Positions 1 through 9,702 of a stretch of 64,000 bases of DNA are shown here, piece after piece. The stretch lies in assembly GCA_009668225.1 (NCBI GenBank), contig WJYK01000017.1, positions 36,869 to 100,868 on the forward strand, given 5' to 3'. The translations under genes and the position numbers were made by a program. Source of the stretch: Enterobacteriaceae bacterium RIT693. GTDB taxonomy: Bacteria; Pseudomonadota; Gammaproteobacteria; Enterobacterales; Enterobacteriaceae. Each line of letters opens with the position of its first letter. Positions within the stretch are counted from its first letter, which is position 1. The notes under the pieces are model-generated. The model worked only from the letters and a program-made list of their open reading frames with translations. It was not told the DNA's origin and searched no databases.

Positions 1-323
1 TTCAGGCCGCTGGCTAGCCCTTCATAAAGGCGGGTGTACGGCAGCGGCATAGCACAAACTACATTGCCGATATCCGCGAACGCCAATAGGGCTTTGTTAT
101 CCATGCTCAGCAGGTAGCTGCCGTTGCGGCCGCGGCGCTCAACGCTCACGGCTCCGGCCTTCTCCAGCGTCTTTAAAGCCGCCTGCGTCAGGCCAACGGA
201 AAAACCGCACTCGCCGGCTAATTCATCAATGGTTTTCAGTCTGTTACCACATTTCTCACCCAATAAATAACGGGCCAGACTGGATTGGGCTACGCCCTCT
301 TTTTTAATAAAGCTGCGGCTCAT
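1..323 (-). CDS. yhfZ: YhfZ, putative DNA-binding regulator (N-terminal part only)
   Basis: The first 107 codons of a gene that runs off the left edge. The ATG is at 323-321. The N-terminus (MSRSFIKKEG, then a helix-turn-helix-like stretch around residues 30-60 that includes KTIDELAGECGFSVGLTQAAL) closely resembles E. coli YhfZ, as does the later PLPYTRLYEGLASGL. In E. coli, YhfZ belongs to the yhfS-Z cluster of unclear metabolic role and has a winged-helix N-terminal domain. It lies just downstream of trpS on the same strand, as in E. coli. The AT-rich stretch 324-410 upstream probably holds its promoter. Substrate or effector unknown. Confidence 0.85.
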   Translation of the reverse strand, partial: MSRSFIKKEGVAQSSLARYLLGEKCGNRLKTIDELAGECGFSVGLTQAALKTLEKAGAVSVERRGRNGSYLLSMDNKALLAFADIGNVVCAMPLPYTRLYEGLASGL

Positions 324-410
324 CTGTTATCTTCAATTTATTGAATGAATATATCTTCATAAAATTGAATATAGATGGCAAAGGGGAAAATGACAAAAGG
401 AGAATGGGGT

Positions 411-446
411 CACAAAAAGAAATAACCCGCTGATAGCGGGTTATTC
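411..446 (-). terminator. Rho-independent terminator of trpS
   Basis: A perfect 10-bp stem (AATAACCCGC / GCGGGTTATT, loop TGATA, 421-445) is followed on the minus strand by TCTTTTTGTG. It starts 12 bases past the trpS stop, so it closes the damX-to-trpS transcription unit before yhfZ. Confidence 0.9.
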
Positions 447-457
447 ATAGGGAAAGA

Positions 458-1462
458 TTATGGGTGTGCGACGAACCCGATCGCTTCGTACACTTTTTTC
501 AGCGTTTCGCCGGCGCGAGCACGCGCTTTTTCTGCACCCTCTTTCATCACCTGCTGCAGGAAAGCTTCGTCGTTGCGGTAACGGTGATAGCGCTCCTGAA
601 GCTCGGTCAGCATACCGGACACGGCTTCCGCCACTTCGCCCTTCAGGTGACCATACATTTTGCCTTCAAAGCTGGCTTCAAGCTCAGAAATCGCTTTGCC
701 GGTCACGCCGGAAAGAATATCCAGCAGGTTAGACACCCCGGCCTTCTCTTTCACATCGTAACGCACGACAGGCGGCTCTTCGGAGTCGGTCACCGCACGT
801 TTGATTTTCTTCACCACGGATTTCGGATCTTCCAGCAGGCCGATAACGTTATTGCGGTTATCGTCAGACTTGGACATCTTTTTGGTCGGCTCCAGCAGGG
901 ACATCACGCGCGCGCCGGACTTAGGAATAAACGGCTCAGGCACTTTAAAGATGTCGCCGTACAGCGCGTTGAAGCGGCTGGCAACGTCGCGGCTCAGCTC
1001 CAGATGCTGCTTCTGGTCTTCACCCACCGGCACCTGATTGGTCTGATACAGCAGAATGTCTGCCGCCATCAGCACCGGATAGTCGAACAGCCCGGCGTTG
1101 ATGTTTTCTTCATAGCGGGCAGATTTGTCTTTGAACTGAGTCATACGGCTCAGCTCGCCGAAATAAGTGTAGCAGTTCAGCACCCAGCCCAGCTGCGCGT
1201 GTTCCGGCACGTGCGACTGAACAAAGATAGTGCTTTTTTTCGGGTCAATACCGCAGGCCAGGTACAGCGCCAGAGTGTCCAGCGTCGCTTTACGCAGCGC
1301 GACCGGATCCTGACGAACGGTAATCGCATGCTGATCAACGATGCAGTAAATGCAGTGGTAATCATCCTGCATGTTTACCCACTGACGCAGCGCACCCATG
1401 TAGTTACCGATGGTTAATTCGCCTGACGGCTGTGCGCCGCTAAATACGATGGGCTTACTCAT
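458..1462 (-). CDS. trpS: Tryptophanyl-tRNA synthetase
   Basis: A cytoplasmic class I aminoacyl-tRNA synthetase that charges tRNA-Trp with tryptophan using ATP. The 334-residue length equals that of the E. coli enzyme. The HIGH-equivalent motif is TIGN at residues 17-20, and the KMSKS loop is present intact around residue 195 (KKMSKSDDN). The start codon lies inside the end of gph (8-base overlap), so translation is probably coupled. It is the last gene of the damX-dam-rpe-gph-trpS run and is followed by a strong terminator. Confidence 0.98.
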   Translation of the reverse strand: MSKPIVFSGAQPSGELTIGNYMGALRQWVNMQDDYHCIYCIVDQHAITVRQDPVALRKATLDTLALYLACGIDPKKSTIFVQSHVPEHAQLGWVLNCYTYFGELSRMTQFKDKSARYEENINAGLFDYPVLMAADILLYQTNQVPVGEDQKQHLELSRDVASRFNALYGDIFKVPEPFIPKSGARVMSLLEPTKKMSKSDDNRNNVIGLLEDPKSVVKKIKRAVTDSEEPPVVRYDVKEKAGVSNLLDILSGVTGKAISELEASFEGKMYGHLKGEVAEAVSGMLTELQERYHRYRNDEAFLQQVMKEGAEKARARAGETLKKVYEAIGFVAHP

Positions 1463-2168
1463 TTTCTGCTTCCTGATTTGCTAAAGGTGGTAGCCCGAAA
1501 GCGGGCAATAAATCATCAAAGCGATCGAACACAACGTCCGGGTTGCTCAGCCCGATCGCTTCGCCATAGTTATAACCCCAGGTCAGGCCGACGCTTGGGC
1601 AGCCTGCAGCCTGTGCAGCCTGAATATCATTGCGAGAGTCGCCAACAAAAAGCAGCTCGTCCGCGGCCAGCCCCAGATTTTCCATGACTTTATAAAGGGC
1701 TTCCGGGTGGGGCTTTTTCTCTTTCACATCGTCACCGCCAATAACGGCCTGGAAGTAGTGGGCAATACCCAGATCTTCCAGCAGCGGCAGAACAAAAGGC
1801 GTGGGTTTGTTGGTCACCACGGCAAGCGGCAGCCCTTTCTCTTTTAGTGCAGCCAGCGTCGCAGCCACGCCCGGAAACAGGAAGCTCCCTTCTTCAACCG
1901 TGTCGGCGTAATAACGGTTAAACAGCTTGCGTGCAATATTCAACTGAGCGAGATCGGGCTCTTTATCTTTCAACGCCCACTTGAGCGCCCGCTGCATCAT
2001 GATATCCGCGCCGTTACCAATCCAGGTGACAACGCGATCTTCACCCGCTGTCGGCAGCTCAAGCGCGTAGAGCGCGAGATCCACCGCCTGGCTCAGGCCC
2101 AGCGCCGTGTCGATGAGCGTACCGTCGAGGTCAAAGGCAACACCTCGAATTTTTTCAAACTTATCCAT
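1455..2168 (-). CDS. gph: Phosphoglycolate phosphatase
   Basis: A HAD-superfamily hydrolase that dephosphorylates 2-phosphoglycolate, a by-product of repair of oxidative DNA 3' ends. Motif I DxDGT is at residues 13-17 (FDLDGTLID), motif II is in VVTNKPTPF, and motif IV is [12 protein letters not shown]. At 237 residues it is about 15 shorter than E. coli Gph (252). The missing residues fall in the cap region after ALKWALKDK, where E. coli has an extra charged loop, so the core looks complete. It overlaps both neighbours, rpe upstream and trpS downstream, by 8 bases each. Confidence 0.95.
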   Translation of the reverse strand: MDKFEKIRGVAFDLDGTLIDTALGLSQAVDLALYALELPTAGEDRVVTWIGNGADIMMQRALKWALKDKEPDLAQLNIARKLFNRYYADTVEEGSFLFPGVAATLAALKEKGLPLAVVTNKPTPFVLPLLEDLGIAHYFQAVIGGDDVKEKKPHPEALYKVMENLGLAADELLFVGDSRNDIQAAQAAGCPSVGLTWGYNYGEAIGLSNPDVVFDRFDDLLPAFGLPPLANQEAENE

Positions 2169-2838
2169 GACTTACCTTAGCCAGTTCAGAACGCATGCGG
2201 TCGATAACCGCTTTATAATCAGGCTGGCCGAAAATGGCTGAACCCGCAACGAACATATCTGCGCCCGCTGCGGCGATTTCAGCAATATTATCCGCCTTCA
2301 CGCCACCATCCACTTCAAGGCGGATATCATAGCCGGATGCGTCGATGCGTTCACGAACCTGACGCAGCTTTTCAAGCGTATGCGGAATAAACGACTGGCC
2401 GCCAAACCCTGGGTTGACGGACATCAGCAAAATCACATCCAGTTTGTCCATGACGTGATCCAGCCAGGAAAGGGAGGTCGCCGGGTTAAGCACCAGACCC
2501 GCTTTACAGCCATGCTCTTTGATAAGCTGCAGGGAGCGATCGACATGCTCGGAGGCTTCCGGGTGGAAAGTAATGATGCTGGCGCCCGCGGCGGCGAAGT
2601 CAGGAATGATGCGGTCAACCGGTTTGACCATCAGATGTACATCGATAGGTGCGGTTACGCCGTAATCGCGTAGCGCTTTAAGCACCATCGGCCCCATCGT
2701 CAGGTTAGGGACGTAGTGGTTATCCATGACGTCAAAATGGACGACGTCCCCCCCTGCGGCCAGCGCTTTAGCCGTATCCTCGCCCAGGCGGGCGAAGTCG
2801 GCAGAGAGGATTGAGGGGGCAATCAAATACTGTTTCAT
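2161..2838 (-). CDS. rpe: Ribulose-5-phosphate 3-epimerase
   Basis: Interconverts D-ribulose 5-phosphate and D-xylulose 5-phosphate in the pentose phosphate pathway. It is a 225-residue TIM barrel, the usual length. Signature stretches are [12 protein letters not shown] near residue 35 (metal-binding His and Asp), the central [10 protein letters not shown] phosphate-binding loop, and [11 protein letters not shown] with the second catalytic Asp. It begins 46 bases after dam and overlaps gph by 8 bases. Confidence 0.98.
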   Translation of the reverse strand: MKQYLIAPSILSADFARLGEDTAKALAAGGDVVHFDVMDNHYVPNLTMGPMVLKALRDYGVTAPIDVHLMVKPVDRIIPDFAAAGASIITFHPEASEHVDRSLQLIKEHGCKAGLVLNPATSLSWLDHVMDKLDVILLMSVNPGFGGQSFIPHTLEKLRQVRERIDASGYDIRLEVDGGVKADNIAEIAAAGADMFVAGSAIFGQPDYKAVIDRMRSELAKVSHG

Positions 2839-2884
2839 CCGCTTCTCCAGGAGTCATTCATCTTTCGGCGGCGGGCGAAACGGC

Positions 2885-3709
2885 TCAGGCAACCTTCACT
2901 TTATAAAGAGCCAGAAGTTCGTCCACCTTGTTACGTTTACCACCGTTTCGACTGATGCTGCGGCGAACCTGCAGCTTATGGAAATCGGTAGCGTTCTGAT
3001 ACCACTGGCGAGTCAGCTCGGTGTCATGATTCGAAATCAGCACCGGTATGCTTTGCTCGCGCAGTTTTTCAGCCAGCTCCGCCAGATGCTGCTGTTGCAC
3101 CATGCTGAAGCTGTCCGTGTGATAAGCGGTAAAGTTGGCGGTGGCGGACAGCGGCGCATAGGGCGGATCGCAATATACAACGGAACCCGCAGCAACGTTT
3201 ACCATGCTGACGTCATAGGACTGGCACACAAAAGTGGCATTTTTGGCGCGTTCAGCAAAGTGGTACAACTCTTCTTCCGGGAAGTAAGGTTTGCTGTAGC
3301 GGCCAAACGGTACGTTAAATTCACCGCGCAGATTATAACGACACAGGCCATTGTAACAATGGCGATTGAGGTACAAAAACAGCACCGCGCGCCGGAATTT
3401 ATCGCTGCACTGGTTAAATTCGGTGCGGAAGGCATAGTAAGTCGCCTCTTCATTCTGCCCTTTGGTAAACAGCAGTCGAGATTCCCGCACGTACTCATCA
3501 GCGCGGTTTTTTACAATGTCGTAGAGGTTAATCAGATCGCTGTTGATATCCGCGAGGAGATAGTGCTGATAGTCGGTATTGAGAAATACCGACCCAGCGC
3601 CAACAAAGGGCTCAATCAGACAGTCGCCTTCCGGCAGATGCTTTTTTATGTCGTCCAGCAGGGGGAATTTTCCCCCTGCCCATTTCAGAAAAGCGCGATT
3701 TTTTTTCAT
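2885..3709 (-). CDS. dam: DNA adenine methylase (GATC)
   Basis: Methylates the N6 of adenine in GATC. The mark directs MutHLS mismatch repair, SeqA control of replication initiation and many phase-variable promoters. AdoMet-binding residues are KWAGGK near the N-terminus and the EPFVGAGS loop around residues 33-40. The catalytic motif IV DPPY is in VVYCDPPYAPLSATANFT around residue 180. Length 274 against 278 in E. coli. The C-terminal tail is shorter, and NRHCYNGLCRYN replaces NRYGYNGLCRYN, so it is somewhat diverged but has all motifs. It lies between damX and rpe as in E. coli. Confidence 0.97.
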   Translation of the reverse strand: MKKNRAFLKWAGGKFPLLDDIKKHLPEGDCLIEPFVGAGSVFLNTDYQHYLLADINSDLINLYDIVKNRADEYVRESRLLFTKGQNEEATYYAFRTEFNQCSDKFRRAVLFLYLNRHCYNGLCRYNLRGEFNVPFGRYSKPYFPEEELYHFAERAKNATFVCQSYDVSMVNVAAGSVVYCDPPYAPLSATANFTAYHTDSFSMVQQQHLAELAEKLREQSIPVLISNHDTELTRQWYQNATDFHKLQVRRSISRNGGKRNKVDELLALYKVKVA

Positions 3710-3772
3710 GCTGTCTTACTATTTACACCTTATCCAGCTGTGGAAAGGCTCCGACAGCGACTGCGCTTATTT

Positions 3773-5065
3773 TCACTTGAGGTCAGACTGCACCTGATGA
3801 ATAGGTTTTGCCCACGGGTTTTTCGCCTGAACGTCAGCTGGCAGACTTGAGACGGCACGTTTTGCGTCATCTTTAGTCGCATAAACACCGGTCACCAACA
3901 CGTACCATGGCTGCCCGTTACGCTGGGTCTGGTAAACCATATAGTGCTGCAGGTTCTCTTTTTTCGCCCATGCATTCAGGTTTGCCGAGTTTGAAGAAGA
4001 ACTCAGCTGCAGCGTGTAGTGGCTACCCGGCGCACTTTTAATTGCGCTGGCATCACCGGTAACAGCAGCCCCTGCGCGTGCTGGTGCAGCCGCTTGAGAT
4101 TCCGCTTTAGGCGCAGCGGATGCCGTGGCTTTCGGTGCCGGTGTCGACGCTGCAACGCTCGTTGACGGCGCTTTCACAGGCGCGGAGACGGCAGGAGCCG
4201 GTTCGCTGTGTTTTGCCGTGGCAGCCGGTTTGCTCTCAGCCTTGACCTGTGGTTTCGGTTCAGGTTTGCGTACTGGCTCAATCACCGCTTTTTTGCGTTC
4301 CGGGCGCGATTCAACGGTGCGGGTTGGCTCCTGAGTACCGGCCAGCTTGCGCGGCTCGGTTTTGCTGCCTGCAACCGGCGCGACGGTAGCGGGTTCAGTC
4401 GGCAGCGTTGAATTGCTGACCACGTTATCAATCTGGCCCTGCTGCTGAGGCTGAGTCAGTGCGTTATTCAGGTTTCCAGGAACCTCAACGCGCTGCTGAC
4501 CTTCGGGCTGTGGCTGAGCTTGTGCCTGAGTGGGCGTAGAAGAAATTGGCGGCAGGGAAACATCCTGCGGATTCTGCTGGCCGGATGCCGGAGTATTGCC
4601 GGGCTGCGGTTGCGCACCGTTTGCCTGATCGGCTGGCGCTGCACCGTTAGAGCCAGAGAGATCGATGTTCTTCTCGGCACCCGGTTTTTGCTCGGCCGTA
4701 TCGGCGCTGGATGAAGGGGCTTTCAGGGCAGAACCGATGCCGATGATAAGCAGCAGCAGAACCAGAATACCGATCCCCATCATCATATGCTGACGAGAAA
4801 CCGGGGCCTTCTGTTTTGCTGCCTTTTTACGCCCACGCGCTGGACGAGGTTCTGCGGCCAGACCGTCATCACCTTCGTACTCTTCCTCAACGTCCTCTTC
4901 ACGCTCGCGGTGTGAACGAGAAGGACGACGATCGTCCGCATCAAGATCGACGTCATCGACGTTGATTTGCGGTTCTTTGTCGAACTCGTCAGGTTTGCGG
5001 GAACGCCCAGGACGACGATCGCTTGGATCGGGTTTCAGCTCGTCTTCTGGTTTGAACTCATCCAT
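3773..5065 (-). CDS. damX: Cell division protein DamX (SPOR domain)
   Basis: An inner-membrane protein that gathers at the septal ring. Its SPOR domain binds denuded septal peptidoglycan. The N-terminal 90 residues are highly charged and cytoplasmic, rich in Asp/Glu/Arg with repeated DRRP motifs. One membrane segment follows at about 94-114. A long Pro/Ala/Gln-rich periplasmic linker follows, then a SPOR domain from about 345 ([12 protein letters not shown]...[19 protein letters not shown]). Length 430 matches E. coli (428). It is located between aroB and dam. Confidence 0.95.
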   Translation of the reverse strand: MDEFKPEDELKPDPSDRRPGRSRKPDEFDKEPQINVDDVDLDADDRRPSRSHREREEDVEEEYEGDDGLAAEPRPARGRKKAAKQKAPVSRQHMMMGIGILVLLLLIIGIGSALKAPSSSADTAEQKPGAEKNIDLSGSNGAAPADQANGAQPQPGNTPASGQQNPQDVSLPPISSTPTQAQAQPQPEGQQRVEVPGNLNNALTQPQQQGQIDNVVSNSTLPTEPATVAPVAGSKTEPRKLAGTQEPTRTVESRPERKKAVIEPVRKPEPKPQVKAESKPAATAKHSEPAPAVSAPVKAPSTSVAASTPAPKATASAAPKAESQAAAPARAGAAVTGDASAIKSAPGSHYTLQLSSSSNSANLNAWAKKENLQHYMVYQTQRNGQPWYVLVTGVYATKDDAKRAVSSLPADVQAKNPWAKPIHQVQSDLK

Positions 5066-5139
5066 TTAACACCCCACTCAAAGACGCATGCCCATGTCCG
5101 CATGACGCCCGAAGTTAAAAACTGTAAAAATTCTAGTTG

Positions 5140-6228
5140 TTAAGCCTGCTGGCAATCAGCAATGGCTGACAGAACGACATCGTGCGGTACTCCACCGCGT
5201 ACTTCACTCTTCCCTATCGCCCGCGGCAGAATCAAACGCAGCTCACCGGCTAAAACTTTTTTGTCACGCATCATGTGGGGCATATACGCGTCAGGCACCA
5301 TTTCCTGCGGCCCGTTGACCGGTAACCCAGCTCGCACAAGCAGCGCAATCACGCGCCGAACGTCAGCTTCACTGAATTGGCCCAGGCGCTGTGCGGTACG
5401 TGCCGCCATCACCATTCCGGCCGCCACGGCTTCGCCGTGCAGCCAGTTGCCATAGCCCATTTCGGCTTCAATGGCATGACCAAACGTATGACCCAGATTC
5501 AGTAAAGCACGTAAGCCGCTTTCGCGCTCGTCGGCAGCAACAACTTCGGCTTTCAGCTCACAACAACGGCGAATACAGTAAGCCATTGCCTGACCGTCCA
5601 GCGTCAGCAGGGCGTCGATATTATCCTCCAGCCAGTTAAAGAACTCGCCGTCGAGAATAATGCCGTATTTAATGACTTCAGCCAGGCCAGACGCCAGCTC
5701 ACGCGCAGGTAATGTAGAGAGACAGTCGAGATCCACCACCACCGAAGCGGGCTGGTAGAAGGCGCCAATCATATTTTTACCCAGCGGATGGTTGACGGCC
5801 GTTTTGCCGCCTACAGAAGAGTCGACCTGCGAAAGCAGCGTGGTAGGAACCTGGATAAAACGTACCCCGCGCTGATAGCTTGCCGCGGCAAAACCGGTCA
5901 AATCGCCAACAACGCCACCGCCTAATGCAATCAAGGTCGTGTCGCGGCCGTGAGGTTTTTCCAGTAGCGCCGTAAAGACGGTATCGAGCACAGCGAGGCT
6001 TTTAAACTGCTCGCCATCCGGAAGAATGACGGTATCAACCTTAACGCCTGCCTGTTCCAGAAGACCACGAACCCTGTCCAGATAGAGAGGCGCAAGGGTT
6101 TCATTGGTGACCAGCATGGTCTGGTCGCCAGCCTTCAGCGGCCAAAAGGAAGCCGGGTCATTGAATAACCCGGCGGCAATGGTAATAGGGTAACTACGTT
6201 CCCCGAGAGTGACTGTCAGCCTCTCCAT
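5140..6228 (-). CDS. aroB: 3-dehydroquinate synthase
   Basis: The second step of the shikimate pathway: converts DAHP to 3-dehydroquinate with NAD and a divalent metal. The 362-residue length is identical to E. coli. Visible signatures are the glycine-rich [14 protein letters not shown] near residue 105, [16 protein letters not shown], and the metal-binding [11 protein letters not shown]. It follows aroK after a 59-base gap on the same strand, so two consecutive aromatic-pathway genes are probably co-transcribed. Confidence 0.98.
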   Translation of the reverse strand: MERLTVTLGERSYPITIAAGLFNDPASFWPLKAGDQTMLVTNETLAPLYLDRVRGLLEQAGVKVDTVILPDGEQFKSLAVLDTVFTALLEKPHGRDTTLIALGGGVVGDLTGFAAASYQRGVRFIQVPTTLLSQVDSSVGGKTAVNHPLGKNMIGAFYQPASVVVDLDCLSTLPARELASGLAEVIKYGIILDGEFFNWLEDNIDALLTLDGQAMAYCIRRCCELKAEVVAADERESGLRALLNLGHTFGHAIEAEMGYGNWLHGEAVAAGMVMAARTAQRLGQFSEADVRRVIALLVRAGLPVNGPQEMVPDAYMPHMMRDKKVLAGELRLILPRAIGKSEVRGGVPHDVVLSAIADCQQA

Positions 6229-6287
6229 TACGCGGAGCCCACCTTAATTGTTGCTTTGCCCGCAGGCGTTTCTTGATTAAGCCAGAA

Positions 6288-6809
6288 TCAGTTGCTTTCC
6301 AGCATATGAATAATCTGGTTTGCAACCACTTTGGCGCTTTGATCGTCGGTGCGAATCGTTACATCAGCAATCTCTTCGTACAGAGGATTGCGCTCATGCG
6401 CCAGCGCTTCCAGAACTTCACGAGGTGGAGTCTCAACCTGCAGCAGCGGACGTTTTTTATCGCGCTGAGTACGTGCAAGCTGTTTCTCAATGGTGGTCTC
6501 AAGATAAACCACTACGCCACGAGCGGAAAGACGATTGCGGGTTTCACGAGACTTCACAGAGCCGCCGCCGGTAGCCAGCACAATGCCCTGTTTTTCAGTG
6601 AGTTCGTTAATGATTTTTTCTTCGCGATCGCGGAAGCCTTCCTCGCCTTCAACGTCGAATACCCAGCCCACATCAGCTCCGGTACGTTTCTCAATCTCTT
6701 GATCAGAATCGAAAAATTCCATATTGAGTTGCTGAGCTAACTGACGCCCAATAGTGCTTTTGCCGGCACCCATAGGCCCAACCAGAAAGATATTGCGTTT
6801 CTCTGCCAT
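6288..6809 (-). CDS. aroK: Shikimate kinase I
   Basis: Phosphorylates shikimate at the 3-hydroxyl using ATP. It is a small P-loop kinase of 173 residues, the same length as E. coli AroK. Walker [10 protein letters not shown] is at residues 11-19, the shikimate-binding [11 protein letters not shown] follows, and the ATGGGSV loop is near residue 80. It is the first gene of the aroK-aroB-damX-dam-rpe-gph-trpS cluster, so the main promoters should lie in the 319-base spacer upstream. Confidence 0.98.
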   Translation of the reverse strand: MAEKRNIFLVGPMGAGKSTIGRQLAQQLNMEFFDSDQEIEKRTGADVGWVFDVEGEEGFRDREEKIINELTEKQGIVLATGGGSVKSRETRNRLSARGVVVYLETTIEKQLARTQRDKKRPLLQVETPPREVLEALAHERNPLYEEIADVTIRTDDQSAKVVANQIIHMLESN

Positions 6810-7128
6810 TTTTTCGGTACTACTAAGACAATTCGTTGATGATAAACCCGCCCGGTAATAACCAGCTGCGGCGGGACATGAACTGAAACCTCATAAGCGT
6901 GAGTTCGAGAATCAGACTGAAAATTATCTCAACACTCAAGGGGGTTTGGCAACCGAATAAATCACCTGGCGCCAGGCTCGGGACGAAAAGCATGCTCCGG
7001 CTTTCCCGGCCACAGGTTCTGAATACCCTGCCTCCCGAAACGGTACACCTTGTAAGCTAATTCCTCTCTGCCGTCAAACACCTGGGTACTGTTTAGCAGA
7101 AAAATCCACTGTCTGAGGTGGAAATCCG
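6810..7128. other. 319-base spacer between hofQ and aroK
   Basis: A non-coding stretch that probably holds the aroK promoter(s). I found no convincing intrinsic terminator for hofQ and no recognisable protein. One minus-strand frame is open for 39 codons from a GTG at 7081 to a TGA at 6962 and reads like real protein (KVYRFGRQGIQNLWPG), but it lacks a clear ribosome-binding site. It may be a remnant or a small gene; I do not call it. Confidence 0.5.
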
Positions 7129-8382
7129 CTAAGGCAACGCAATCAGCCTTGGTGTGATAAATACGACTAATTCCCGACGTTGGTGCTTTTTCCCGTCGTG
7201 CCGGAACAATTGGCCGATAAGTGGGATACTGCCGAGCAAAGGGACGCTATCCCGGGTGCGGTTATTTTGCTGCTGGAAGATCCCTCCCAGCGCTAACGTC
7301 TCACCATCCTGGACGTCTACCTGTGTTTCAATCTCTTGTTTATCAATGGCAAGTACCTCTCCGTCCGCATGCTGAATGCTGCGTCCTGGCATATTCTGGC
7401 TGATGCGCAATTGTAGGCGAATGCTGCCGTGATGGTTGATCGTCGGCGTCACCTCCATGCCAAGCACGGCTTCTTTAAACTCAATCGAAGAGGCTTCATT
7501 TTTGCCGTTTGAAACCTGGTAGGGAATTTCAGTGCCCTGCTTAATACTGGCGGCCTGCCGGTGCGCGACCAGCAGGCGTGGACTGGCAATAATTTCCAGC
7601 TGCTGTTGCTGTTCCAGCGCGCTAAGTTCAAGTTCAAGCATCCGGCCATTAATGCGCCCAATATTGAAACCAAGGGCTGTGGTCGCCGCATTGACCGCCA
7701 AATTACCCGAAACGGTGGTCGCCTGATATTGGCCAGCCCCCACATCCCCAGCAGGCGATGTCCACTTCACGCCAAGCTCACGCAGCTTCTCCTGATTGAT
7801 GGTGACAATATGTGCGGAGAGCTCAACCTGTCCCATAGAGACGTCCATATCCGCTATCCATGACGCAATCTGTTTTTGCGCTTGCTTGCTGTCACGTATC
7901 ACCAGGCGATTTGTGCGTTTATCCACGGTTAAGCTGCCCCGGGGCCCCAGAAGTTTCTCTTCGCTTGCTTTGATTCCCGCAGCGAGGTCTGCCACTTCGG
8001 CGTAGCGCGGCGTATAGACCTTCTGAACCAGAGGCTGCTCAAGTGCATTTTGCTTACGCATAGCCTCCTGCTGAGCCCTTAGCTTAGCCGGATCCTGCTT
8101 CAGCTGAATATGCAGCACGTTTCCCGACGCTGTGGAGGTCAGGCTTGCCAACCTGAGCACCTGCTGAAAAGCCTGCTCCCAGGGAACATCAACCAAACGC
8201 AAAGAAAGACGCCCCGCTACGCCTGGTGCAATCATCATGTTAAAACTCTGCAGTTCGGCCAGCGCCTGCAATACCTGCGCGACCGGTGCATCATCCAGCG
8301 TAAGGGTGACATTTTTATTCGCCGCCCCCGTTAGCGTTAGCGGCACCAGCATCAGCACGCCCGCCACGATATGCCTTATCAT
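7129..8382 (-). CDS. hofQ: HofQ, secretin-like outer-membrane protein
   Basis: A homologue of the type IV pilus and competence secretins PilQ/ComE. In E. coli the hofMNOPQ genes are needed for use of external DNA as a nutrient. A signal peptide spans about residues 1-20 (MIRHIVAGVLMLVPLTLTGA). A secretin/TonB short N-terminal domain follows, then an N0/N1-type region. The C-terminal secretin core includes VEVTPT-type and GGIFQQQ stretches and ends with PLLGSIPLIGQLFR and ELVVFITPRLI. I chose the ATG at 8382, 417 residues, because GGAGG sits 5 bases upstream; the alternative GTG six bases earlier overlaps that site. The start lies 68 bases inside hofP. Confidence 0.9.
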   Translation of the reverse strand: MIRHIVAGVLMLVPLTLTGAANKNVTLTLDDAPVAQVLQALAELQSFNMMIAPGVAGRLSLRLVDVPWEQAFQQVLRLASLTSTASGNVLHIQLKQDPAKLRAQQEAMRKQNALEQPLVQKVYTPRYAEVADLAAGIKASEEKLLGPRGSLTVDKRTNRLVIRDSKQAQKQIASWIADMDVSMGQVELSAHIVTINQEKLRELGVKWTSPAGDVGAGQYQATTVSGNLAVNAATTALGFNIGRINGRMLELELSALEQQQQLEIIASPRLLVAHRQAASIKQGTEIPYQVSNGKNEASSIEFKEAVLGMEVTPTINHHGSIRLQLRISQNMPGRSIQHADGEVLAIDKQEIETQVDVQDGETLALGGIFQQQNNRTRDSVPLLGSIPLIGQLFRHDGKKHQRRELVVFITPRLIALP

Positions 8383-8707
8383 AGGCACCTCCCTGTATGT
8401 TCCAGTGGTAATAGCGTCCTTCGCAGGCGCCCTTCAGCGATACCGTAACCTGCCGCTGACGGATGCCCGCCACCCTGACTTCCGGTTCAATAGACTGTCC
8501 TTCGGCTACTCTTCGCCATCGCTGCCCGGAGAGGTTCAGCAGCGCAACGCTACCTTCCGGTAAATAAAGCACGCCGCGTAACTGCCAGCCGTCAAGACGT
8601 TTCAGCAGCACCTCGCAAGGTGAGAATGGAGCAACAAAAGGATTGCGCGGCACTGCCTGTAGCGGCGCACTCAGAGCCAACAACAGCATCCAGCTAGCGG
8701 TCTTCAT
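8315..8707 (-). CDS. hofP: HofP, DNA-utilisation protein
   Basis: A small exported protein of 130 residues. The first 18 residues (MKTASWMLLLALSAPLQA) look like a signal peptide. The mature part begins PRNPFVAPF and contains QRWRRVAEGQ, like the PilP-type lipoproteins that link inner-membrane PilNO to the secretin. The C-terminus is low-complexity (GGRADAGAANANGGGE), as in E. coli HofP. It overlaps hofO by 14 bases and hofQ by 68. The assignment rests mainly on position and general architecture; sequence similarity to E. coli HofP is low. Confidence 0.8.
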   Translation of the reverse strand: MKTASWMLLLALSAPLQAVPRNPFVAPFSPCEVLLKRLDGWQLRGVLYLPEGSVALLNLSGQRWRRVAEGQSIEPEVRVAGIRQRQVTVSLKGACEGRYYHWNIQGGAYDKAYRGGRADAGAANANGGGE

Positions 8708-9164
8708 CGGCGAACTCCAGCGTCAGCAAAACCCGAACCTGCTCCCCGGCTCCCCTTAAGGCAAAGCCGGGCAACCTTACACGCGGATAATTCGCTAATT
8801 GCTGAAAAAATGGCGGCACTTTTGGCCACGGCAGCAAAATGTCCAACAAGGCAGCGCGTGCTCCGGGCTGCCACTTCACCAGCCTTCCCCCGGACAGTCT
8901 TACCGCTTCCAGCGCGGAAAAAGACTTTGCCGGAGTCGCATCAGGCAACGGCTGCAACTCCGGCAGGGCCGCCATTTTCTGTTGCAACGAGATAACGTGC
9001 TGGCGGACTTGCTGGTTTTGCTGCCCCCCTTCACGCAGGTGTTGTTGCCTGGGCTGGAGCAACAGCCACCAGCAGGCCAAAGCCGTGGTAAACAAGCAAA
9101 CCAATACGCTTAAAATACGAAAGCCTGAATGTCCGCTCACCAGGCGCTCAAGGTCTTTCAGCAC
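8694..9164 (-). CDS. hofO: HofO, PilO-like membrane protein
   Basis: 156 residues with one transmembrane segment near residues 18-38 (RILSVLVCLFTTALACWWLLL), then a coiled-coil-prone stretch and a small periplasmic domain. This is the layout of PilO-type proteins. The start is GTG at 9164, one base after the hofN stop, so translation is probably coupled. It lies in the order M-N-O-P-Q of E. coli. The function in DNA uptake is by homology to E. coli hofO only. Confidence 0.82.
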   Translation of the reverse strand: MLKDLERLVSGHSGFRILSVLVCLFTTALACWWLLLQPRQQHLREGGQQNQQVRQHVISLQQKMAALPELQPLPDATPAKSFSALEAVRLSGGRLVKWQPGARAALLDILLPWPKVPPFFQQLANYPRVRLPGFALRGAGEQVRVLLTLEFADEDR

Positions 9165-9165
9165 A

Positions 9166-9702
9166 TTACCCTCCGCCGGGCATTAAGGTGAAAGTAAAGA
9201 ACAGCCCGTTGCCCTGTTCATCGCGGAGTTCGCCCGGCGCTACCCTGAACGCGCCGGGTAAAGCACCAAGCATTTTTTCGATTTGCCCTAACTCACGCAC
9301 ATCTCCCGCGACGCCAGCGACTGTGGCGATCTCGTTCTGCCAGCTAACACTTTCCAGCCAGCTGTTCTCAGGCAGCCGAGTGGCCAGCGTATTCAGTACA
9401 TGTTCCCAGCGTGAAATCGTGGCGCTTAATACCGCTTCCGCTCGTAATACTTCCCGCCGCCGCTGGTTCTCTTTCAACCTACTTTGCTGACGCACTAAAA
9501 GTGCTTTTAGCGCCAGTTGCTGCTGCTCCAGAGCGTTTGCCAGGGCCTGTTGCTGGCGTAACTTCACCTCCAACGCCTCGGCCCAAAACAGCGCCAGTGC
9601 GATAACCGAAAGCATGCCGACGAGCGTCGTGCTGCCCCATAGCGTTAACCGATAGCGTCGCCTCAGGGCTCGCCAGGGCAATAAGTTAATTAGCGGTGTC
9701 AT
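9166..9702 (-). CDS. hofN: HofN, PilN-like membrane protein
   Basis: 178 residues, the same size as E. coli HofN (179). It begins with MTPLINLLPWR, the short cytoplasmic INLLPWR motif typical of PilN, which in pilus systems inserts into a groove of PilM. A transmembrane segment follows at about 22-42, then a Gln/Leu-rich coiled coil (about 45-90) and a periplasmic ferredoxin-like domain. The start ATG shares one base with the hofM stop (TGATG). Confidence 0.88.
   Translation of the reverse strand: MTPLINLLPWRALRRRYRLTLWGSTTLVGMLSVIALALFWAEALEVKLRQQQALANALEQQQLALKALLVRQQSRLKENQRRREVLRAEAVLSATISRWEHVLNTLATRLPENSWLESVSWQNEIATVAGVAGDVRELGQIEKMLGALPGAFRVAPGELRDEQGNGLFFTFTLMPGGG

Noticed and set aside
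464..1417. A 317-codon plus-strand frame antisense to trpS
   Set aside because: It lies wholly opposite trpS, has a His/Arg-rich composition typical of a shadow frame, and has no ribosome-binding site.
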